A stretch of 64,000 nucleotides of DNA. Source: an uncultured Sphaerochaeta sp. (GTDB lineage: Bacteria > Spirochaetota > Spirochaetia > Sphaerochaetales > Sphaerochaetaceae). The stretch is from positions 2,937,757 to 3,001,756 of the forward strand of contig NZ_OY763408.1 of the NCBI RefSeq assembly GCF_963667405.1, written 5' to 3'. Under the pieces are notes generated by a model. That model did not search any database. It had not been told where the DNA came from and saw only the letters and a list, made by a program, of their open reading frames with translations. Numbering within the stretch: the stretch's first letter is position 1; each line of letters opens with the position of its first letter. Positions 58,898 to 64,000 of the stretch are shown piece by piece. The translations under genes were made by a program, and so were the position numbers.

Positions 58898-59863
58898 TTA
58901 CTTTTTTCTTCCATACAGAAGGTAGGCCATGATGGCGCAGGTTGTCTGCTGGAATACGATGCTCAGAATGACGGGAAGGGCCGTTTCGGCCGGAAAATAG
59001 TCGATGGCCAACACCAGTGCTGCACTGATGTTTCGCAGTGACGAGGCAAAGGTCAGGCTTTTTCGTTCAGGTTCCAAGAGTCCTGCCGCCTTGCCCAAGG
59101 CATTGGAGAGCGGGTAGCCCACTGCAGCAAGAAAGGCACACAGCAAGGCGATGGGCAGATAGGTGAGGGAGGCGTTGGAGATGAGACGGTCGGCTATCTG
59201 GGACGTGTTGATGCCGATGATCAGAAAGAGGGCAATCTTGGAGAATGGCCTGAGGCAGGGGGAGACATGCTCGGTCACCTTTGCCTTGGTGACATTGTTG
59301 ATAAGGATGCCTGCCATCGAGGGGAGCACTACCATCAGCAAAAGGGAGATCATCATGCCCGTTACATCAATCTGTACCGAAGTTCGTGCAAGGATGCGCA
59401 CCGTCAGGGGGGTGAGAATCGGGGCCAGAAGCGTGGATACGAGGATAAGGGTCAGTGAAAGAGCTTCGCTTCCCTTGTAGATGCCTGCCCATATGTAGCC
59501 GGTCAGGGCAGTGGGGATGGACATGAGCAGGACAAAGCCGGTGATCACTTCGCTCTGGTTGGGGAAGAGCAGGTTGGCCAGGGACCAGGAGAGCAGTGGC
59601 ATGACAAGATTTGATCCAAAGAGGAAGACCAGGATGGCTTTGGGCTTGCGGATTACCTTGAAAAAGTCCTGGGAACTGATGCCCAGGGCACCGCTGAAGG
59701 TGATGAAGGCGAAGAGATAGGAAACCGAGGGTTTCATCCACGAGATGAGCGAGCCCAGGAGGAGACCCAGGATCACCCCACTGGGGGTGAGGACCGGCAT
59801 GATCCGTTCCAAACGATAGTTTAGGCGCCTGAGCCCTGCCTCGAGTGATTGAAATTGAAACAT
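58898..59863 (-). CDS. BASS-family transporter, candidate uronate or KDG importer
   Basis: A 321-residue membrane protein of the bile acid:sodium symporter family with about ten helices. It has LLGSLISWMKPSVSYLFAFI, ALGISSQDFFKVIRKPKAIL, MSIPTALTGYIWAGIYKGS and a C-terminal ASSLRNISAALVLAI with the conserved Arg-Asn segment. It is the first gene of the uxaBAC-iclR operon and no other transporter accompanies that operon, so import of galacturonate, KDG or a related acid is inferred. ATG 59863 sits 8 bases after the -10 box and inside the operator; ATG 59797 is an alternative start. Confidence 0.85.
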   Translation of the reverse strand: MFQFQSLEAGLRRLNYRLERIMPVLTPSGVILGLLLGSLISWMKPSVSYLFAFITFSGALGISSQDFFKVIRKPKAILVFLFGSNLVMPLLSWSLANLLFPNQSEVITGFVLLMSIPTALTGYIWAGIYKGSEALSLTLILVSTLLAPILTPLTVRILARTSVQIDVTGMMISLLLMVVLPSMAGILINNVTKAKVTEHVSPCLRPFSKIALFLIIGINTSQIADRLISNASLTYLPIALLCAFLAAVGYPLSNALGKAAGLLEPERKSLTFASSLRNISAALVLAIDYFPAETALPVILSIVFQQTTCAIMAYLLYGRKK

Positions 59864-59872
59864 CGTTCCAAA
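59855..59872. promoter_or_regulatory. KdgR-like IclR operator on the BASS-uxaBAC promoter
   Basis: TTGAAAC-ATC-GTTCCAAA is an inverted repeat (6 of 7 bases symmetrical) nearly identical to the eda-kdgK operator. It abuts the -10 box and covers the predicted start point and the ATG at 59863, so bound repressor would block initiation. A related half site CGTTCCAAA recurs at about 59809-59817. Confidence 0.68.
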
Positions 59873-59901
59873 TGATATACTTCTCTCTGTTGCGCTGTCA
59901 A
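59872..59901 (-). promoter_or_regulatory. Predicted promoter of the BASS-uxaBAC-iclR operon
   Basis: On the minus strand, a perfect TTGACA (59901-59896), 18 bases and TATCAT (59877-59872), then 8 bases to the ATG at 59863. TATATC at 16-base spacing is an alternative -10. Confidence 0.72.
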
Positions 59902-59950
59902 GCGACAGAATCCTATGGTATAGTGTTACAGCCTTGCAAGGAGTCCTGCC

Positions 59951-62900
59951 GTGACTGATCACCTTTCCCCAACCTTGGGCCTTGTGCTCGCCTCCATCCA
60001 TACCGGGGCCTCCAATGGGCTCTGGTCTGAGATTGCCCGCCTTGCCCAGCGTTCAGGCTCATCCCTTTATGTCTTTCCCGGAGGCCGGCTCGAGTGCCAG
60101 GAAGGGCAGGAGTACGTACGCAACAGCATATACTCATTGGTGAATCCGGACAACCTTGACGGCATCATCACCTGGGCTTCGGCCTTGGCAGGTTCGGTCG
60201 GTTTCAATGAGGTGCAGGCATTTCTCTCTTCCCTCTCCCCGCTTCCCTGTGTTTCCATCGGGATCAAGCATGAGGGATGTCCTGTTGTCTCCTTCGATGC
60301 ATACTCGGGAGTCCAGGCCGTGATCCTGCACTGCATCACCAAGCACCACGGAAGACGGATAGCCTTCATCAGGGGTCCTGAGAACCATTATTCGGCGCAG
60401 GATCGGTACCGTGCCTATTGTGATACCCTCGAACAAACCGGCTTGGTATTGGATAACCGACTGGTCAGTGACCCCTTCCCTTGGACAGAAGGGGCAAAGG
60501 CAATGGACCAGCTTACCCGGGAACGGGGCCTTGTGCCGGGCAAGGATTTTGATACCCTGGCCTGCTCAAGCGACATGATGATGTTCGATGCCGGAAAGCG
60601 TTTGCAGGATGCAGGATACCGCATCCCTGAGGATGTCCGTATCGTCGGCTACAATGACAGCAGGGAAAGCCATCTGCTTCGGGTTCCCTGCACGACGGCA
60701 CGGATGCCGATGACCGAACTTGCAAGGATGAGCTGGACACTGCTGGAAAATCTGATGGAAGGGCAGAGAGCCTCTTGTTTCGATATCCTGTTGCCCTCGG
60801 CTTTGGTGGTGAGGAGATCATGCGGATGCGTCTACTCCTTGGGAACCGATGAGCAAGCCCGCATGACGGTGGGAACCTTGCAATTCTACCTTGCCTGGCT
60901 GTTTCAGAGTTTCAGTGTTTCCGAAGAGTATCGGGAGGATGTTTCCCGTCTTTTCCGCGGCAACGAAGAGCTTGACCTGTGTGTACTTGAACGCCTTTCC
61001 TACCGTTTTCTTGACCGTGGAGGAGATCCCAACCTGCTCTCCGAGGCCTTGCATTGGTATGAGCGATTCCATGCAGATTCCTCCTTCCTTGCAACGTACT
61101 CGGCTTCCATCCGTGACTTGTTCCTGCGTCAGCGGGATCTGGTTGCGCACGAGCATGCGTACCTCCTCTCCCAACAGGCAAAGCGACTGGATGAACTGAA
61201 GTGTGATCTTCTGGGTGTGAGGGATATCTCATCCATTCCATCCCTGCTGGCAAAACACCTGCTTTCCCTGGGTTTGGGGGCCTGTTTCCTGGTTCTCTAT
61301 GCCGACGACAAGGAGAGTACCTTTCTTGGAGGCTATGCAGACTCCCTCATCATCAGTGAGCAACAGCGTTTTGCCAAGCATCTTTTGCTTCCCCCCTCGC
61401 TGAAGGAGCACCTCCATCGTGGTGTCTATGTGGTGGAGAGTCTTTTTATGGACAATCAGCCGCTTGGATATCTGGTCATCGGAACAACCCTGTTCAATGG
61501 AAGCGTTATGGAGGAGTTGCGCACGTCCCTCAGTTCCGCTCTCAAGGGGGCGTTCCTGCTCGATGCCGCAAACCGTGCACGCGAAGAGGCTGAGAGGGCT
61601 CAGCGTTCCCGTTCTGAGTTCTTTGCAAATGTCGGGGAAGGACTCAGAACCCCTCTCGATGCCATTCTCTCTCTGGTGCATGGGTGCGACACCCAGCTCA
61701 AGGACCAGGTTGGGGAGCAAGTGCGATCGGCAACACACCTGCTCGATCTCTCGCTCTCCCATACCGGGGAGCTGGAACTTGAGATACGGACCTACCTGCT
61801 TTCCGATCTCTTTTCCCACCAAGTGCAGGCCGACTCCCTGCAGTATGATGGGCCATCGGAGCTCCCGACAATGCTCGGGGATGAGAATCGCCTGAGACAA
61901 GCATTCGACATTGTGTGTGACCATATCCGCAAGGAGGGCGGGGAGGTTGCCCTCTCCATCCGTCTTCTGGTTGAGGGGGTTGCTTGCACGTTCTCGTCTT
62001 CCCTTGAGAATTGGAAGGCCTCCATGGGCAAGCAAGACCCCAGTCTCTCCCTGGCGCAGCGCATTGTGCTCATGAGCGGAGGCTTGGTCACCATCAAGGG
62101 AAACACCATCCAGTTCCGTCTCAGTTGGCCCAGTCTCGGTGCTGAGAGCCTTCCTCTCATGGGTAGCAATGTCTACTACCTCGCTTCAGAGGGAGAGACG
62201 GAAGTTCCTCCTGTTTTCTCCGAACTGGGACCGGTTTCGATCTTCAAGGTATCCAGTCTGAATCGGAGTACGATCAATCAGCTTGAGGGAGGCCTGCTTG
62301 CATGGGATGGGCAGCGGACGGGGAAGGACCTTGAGCTGGCTTTGCATTTGCTTTCCAGGCACAGCCAACTCTCGCGTACGCCGATGGTCTGTTTCCATGC
62401 ACCATCCCATCACGAGAGCCTTCATGCTGCCCTATCTTCCGTCCCGAATGAAGCCTCCTCGTTGGGTTTGTTGCTGGTAGTTGGTGCCTCCTTTCCTGAT
62501 GTGCCGGTCATCGAGCATATCCGGCACTGCACCCATGATGAGGTGTTGGGCATTGTCCAAAGCCAGCCCATCGGCCTTTTGGTCAGCGATGTTTTCGATC
62601 CGGCACTCTATGAGCAGGTGCGCAGACTCACCGGTGCCCCGATCGTCCTGGTAAGGGAGAGTTGGAAGCGGGAAGAGGCGGAGCAACTGAGCCTGATCCC
62701 CCGACTCGTAATCGCTCACCGTTGTGTGGAGGACAGCAGCGAATTCCAGACCCGGCTGATCAGCCTGTATGCAACCGGTGAGGTGCTTCCACCCCTGACC
62801 GGTGCTTTGGTCAAGCGTGCCGTTGTCTTTTTGGCCGAGCATGCCACCAAGTCAGTCTCCAGATGGCAGCTTTCCGAGGCGGTGAATGTCAGTGAGGACT

Positions 62901-63118
62901 ACCTTACCAGAATTTTCCGCAAGGAGCTCGGTCTCTCTCCCTGGGACTACCTGAACCGCTACCGTATCTATCTTGCAACCATCCTGCTCAAGGAGTCCAC
63001 CCTTACCATCAATGAGGTGGCAAGCCAGACGGGCTTCCAGGACCAAGCGTATTTTTGCAGGGTATTCAGGAAGATCAAGGGGTGTGCCCCCACCAAGGTC
63101 CGTTCAGCCACAGAATGA
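59951..63118 (+). CDS. Giant hybrid AraC regulator: LacI-type sensor, GAF-like, pseudo-kinase, receiver-like and AraC domains
   Basis: A 1055-residue cytoplasmic protein. Residues 8-290 are a LacI/GalR-type sugar-binding domain without its DNA-binding head (LGLVLASIHTGASNG, DGIITWASALAG, RRIAFIRGPENHYSAQDRY, RIVGYNDSRESHLLRVP). A helical segment and GAF-like region follow (about 310-545). Residues 545-720 look like a histidine kinase, but the H-box reads NVGEGLRTPLDAI with Glu563 where the phospho-accepting His should be, and no N-box Asn is visible. Residues 780-940 resemble a receiver domain lacking the Asp cluster. The last 100 are an AraC helix-turn-helix pair (LSEAVNVSEDYLTRIFRKEL, INEVASQTGFQDQAYFCRVF). 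AAGGAG precedes the GTG start. It is divergent from the BASS-uxa operon. Confidence 0.85.
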   Translation: MTDHLSPTLGLVLASIHTGASNGLWSEIARLAQRSGSSLYVFPGGRLECQEGQEYVRNSIYSLVNPDNLDGIITWASALAGSVGFNEVQAFLSSLSPLPCVSIGIKHEGCPVVSFDAYSGVQAVILHCITKHHGRRIAFIRGPENHYSAQDRYRAYCDTLEQTGLVLDNRLVSDPFPWTEGAKAMDQLTRERGLVPGKDFDTLACSSDMMMFDAGKRLQDAGYRIPEDVRIVGYNDSRESHLLRVPCTTARMPMTELARMSWTLLENLMEGQRASCFDILLPSALVVRRSCGCVYSLGTDEQARMTVGTLQFYLAWLFQSFSVSEEYREDVSRLFRGNEELDLCVLERLSYRFLDRGGDPNLLSEALHWYERFHADSSFLATYSASIRDLFLRQRDLVAHEHAYLLSQQAKRLDELKCDLLGVRDISSIPSLLAKHLLSLGLGACFLVLYADDKESTFLGGYADSLIISEQQRFAKHLLLPPSLKEHLHRGVYVVESLFMDNQPLGYLVIGTTLFNGSVMEELRTSLSSALKGAFLLDAANRAREEAERAQRSRSEFFANVGEGLRTPLDAILSLVHGCDTQLKDQVGEQVRSATHLLDLSLSHTGELELEIRTYLLSDLFSHQVQADSLQYDGPSELPTMLGDENRLRQAFDIVCDHIRKEGGEVALSIRLLVEGVACTFSSSLENWKASMGKQDPSLSLAQRIVLMSGGLVTIKGNTIQFRLSWPSLGAESLPLMGSNVYYLASEGETEVPPVFSELGPVSIFKVSSLNRSTINQLEGGLLAWDGQRTGKDLELALHLLSRHSQLSRTPMVCFHAPSHHESLHAALSSVPNEASSLGLLLVVGASFPDVPVIEHIRHCTHDEVLGIVQSQPIGLLVSDVFDPALYEQVRRLTGAPIVLVRESWKREEAEQLSLIPRLVIAHRCVEDSSEFQTRLISLYATGEVLPPLTGALVKRAVVFLAEHATKSVSRWQLSEAVNVSEDYLTRIFRKELGLSPWDYLNRYRIYLATILLKESTLTINEVASQTGFQDQAYFCRVFRKIKGCAPTKVRSATE

Positions 63119-63132
63119 TGTGGTTGCTGTGC

Positions 63133-63162
63133 TTGACAAAGGGATACGCCCAACCCTATTAT
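63133..63162 (+). promoter_or_regulatory. Predicted promoter of the padR operon
   Basis: A perfect TTGACA (63133-63138), 18 bases and TATTAT (63157-63162). The last two bases of the -10 box lie in the palindrome that follows. Confidence 0.75.
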
Positions 63163-63191
63163 ATCGCAGTGCGATATATAGCATCGCGATG
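63161..63191. promoter_or_regulatory. Two palindromes, probable PadR operators
   Basis: ATATCGC-AGT-GCGATAT (63161-63177, perfect 7-base arms) is followed by CATCGCGATG (63182-63191, perfect). Both lie between the -10 box and the padR ATG, as expected for autorepression by PadR. Confidence 0.7.
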
Positions 63192-63203
63192 TAAGGTGGT
63201 TGC

Positions 63204-63518
63204 ATGGATACCCATATCAGAAAAGTGTACGTCCCGATGACAGAAACAGGGTTTTACATCCTGCTTTGCCTTCAGCAGCCGATGCATGGCTATGGGATTG
63301 TCCAGAAGGTCAGGGAGTTGACAGAGGGAACCATCCTGCTCAGCCCCGGGACTATGTACGGCAGTCTTTCGAAGATGGAGAAAGATGGCCTGATCGTCCT
63401 GCTCAGGGAGGAGGAGAAGCGAAAGGTCTATCAGCTTACCGATCTGGGATGCGAGGTGCTTGCCTTGGAAAAGGAGCGGATTGTCCGGCTGTATAGGAAT
63501 ATGAAGGAGGTACGGTGA
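63204..63518 (+). CDS. PadR-family transcriptional regulator
   Basis: A 104-residue winged-helix repressor with the PadR signature: TETGFYILLCLQQPMHGYGI, LLSPGTMYGSLSKMEKDGLI and RKVYQLTDLGCEVLALE. It belongs to the short PadR-s2 type. The stop overlaps the start of the next gene by one base (TGATG). PadR regulators next to a DUF2812 protein are a recurrent pair, often controlling membrane-stress or efflux functions. Operator-like palindromes lie on its promoter. Confidence 0.94.
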   Translation: MDTHIRKVYVPMTETGFYILLCLQQPMHGYGIVQKVRELTEGTILLSPGTMYGSLSKMEKDGLIVLLREEEKRKVYQLTDLGCEVLALEKERIVRLYRNMKEVR

Positions 63519-64000
63519 TGAGAAAGAAGATCATGGTGAGATTTTTCACAATTCCTGAGTATGAGCGGGAGTGTCTCTTTTTGCAGGAACAGCACAGACA
63601 GGGTTGGAAGCTGGTTTCCGTATACTTCCCCGGCATCTATCGCTTTGAGGCGTGCGAGCCGGAAGAGGTGGTCTACCAATTGGATTTCAACGAGGAGGGG
63701 AGGAAGGATCTTCACTCCTATGTGCAGATCTTCAGGGACTGTGGATGGGAATACCTGTTCTCCTTCATGGGGTATACCTATTTCCGAAAGCCGGTGAAAG
63801 CCATGCAACAGGAAGAAGGAATTTTTTGTGATGATGCCTCCCGCCTGGATATGATGCGCCGCGTATTCAAGAGCCGCATGATACCTCTTGTCATGCTTTT
63901 TGTGTTGGTTATCCTGCCCCAGACCTTTCTGCAGGCCAGTCAACGTGACGGTTCTCTCCATTCATTCCTCTTTTACACCTATGTGGTGTTGTTTGCCTTC
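63518..64000 (+). CDS. DUF2812 membrane protein, 5' part (3' end outside window)
   Basis: The frame is open to the window end, with 161 residues visible. It begins MRKKIMVRFFTIPEYEREC and shows the DUF2812 pattern: EQHRQGWKLVSVYFPGIYRF, VYQLDFNEEG, IFRDCGWEYLFSFMGYTYFR. A membrane helix starts near residue 127 (MIPLVMLFVLVILPQTFL). An AAGGAGG site stands 7 bases before the ATG, which overlaps the padR stop by one base. The function is unknown; it is co-expressed with its PadR repressor. Confidence 0.92.
   Translation, partial: MRKKIMVRFFTIPEYERECLFLQEQHRQGWKLVSVYFPGIYRFEACEPEEVVYQLDFNEEGRKDLHSYVQIFRDCGWEYLFSFMGYTYFRKPVKAMQQEEGIFCDDASRLDMMRRVFKSRMIPLVMLFVLVILPQTFLQASQRDGSLHSFLFYTYVVLFAF

Noticed and set aside
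1..64000. Mobile elements, CRISPR arrays and prophage genes
   Set aside because: I looked for transposase or integrase motifs and regularly spaced direct repeats and saw none. The only short repeats are parS sites, tRNA arms and the operators listed.

Overview
The window reads as chromosomal DNA of an anaerobic, sugar-fermenting spirochaete, most probably from the Sphaerochaeta group. That placement is an inference from gene content and protein flavour: a cyclophilin-FKBP fusion, a flavodiiron protein, many uronate and glycoside genes, a YgiQ radical SAM enzyme and large hybrid AraC regulators. It was not checked by a database search. No phage, insertion sequence or CRISPR array was seen, and coding density is very high.

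Layout. 1-6.6 kb: the 3' part of gyrA, three parS sites, a small NifU-like protein, parA-parB, a cyclophilin-FKBP isomerase and radA, probably origin-proximal. 6.6-21.6 kb: housekeeping and accessory enzymes (TraB-like protein, LysO exporter, YgjP-like metallopeptidase, flavodiiron protein, a large lipoprotein with a papain-like protease in permuted order, a C26 amidotransferase, PepD dipeptidase, NagA, a MATE transporter, YgiQ, a lipid kinase). 21.8-30.2 kb: a six-hairpin glycosidase, a DjlA-like co-chaperone, recR-ybaB-dnaX, a tight EIIA / cation-proton antiporter / PII-like operon and an M23-like lipoprotein. 30.4-38 kb: a diguanylate cyclase, the SRP RNA with five tRNAs (four serine isoacceptors plus Arg-GCG), an M28 peptidase, YigZ, an aldo/keto reductase, a membrane-anchored Nudix protein, deoC and a thymidine-kinase-like ATPase. 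38-48 kb: GH28 polygalacturonase-like enzyme, an iron-type ABC importer, GNAT, KDPG aldolase fused to a VOC-like domain, and KDG kinase. 48-64 kb: a DUF2202 protein, an acyltransferase, an AEC transporter, a cupin, a Gfo/Idh oxidoreductase, an IclR regulator, uxaC-uxaA-uxaB with a BASS-type transporter, a 1055-residue hybrid regulator, and a PadR-DUF2812 pair that runs off the end.

How it works together. UxaC, UxaB, UxaA, KdgK and KDPG aldolase form a complete route from galacturonate to pyruvate and glyceraldehyde 3-phosphate. GH28 may feed it and the BASS protein is a candidate importer. Near-identical inverted repeats TTGAAAC-N3-GTTCC sit at the eda/kdgK divergent promoter and on the BASS-uxaBAC promoter, and an IclR regulator is encoded in the operon, so a KdgR-like regulon is likely. 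A second theme is promoter geometry: at about eight genes the -10 hexamer lies only 6-9 bases upstream of the ATG with no Shine-Dalgarno sequence, which points to leaderless mRNAs.
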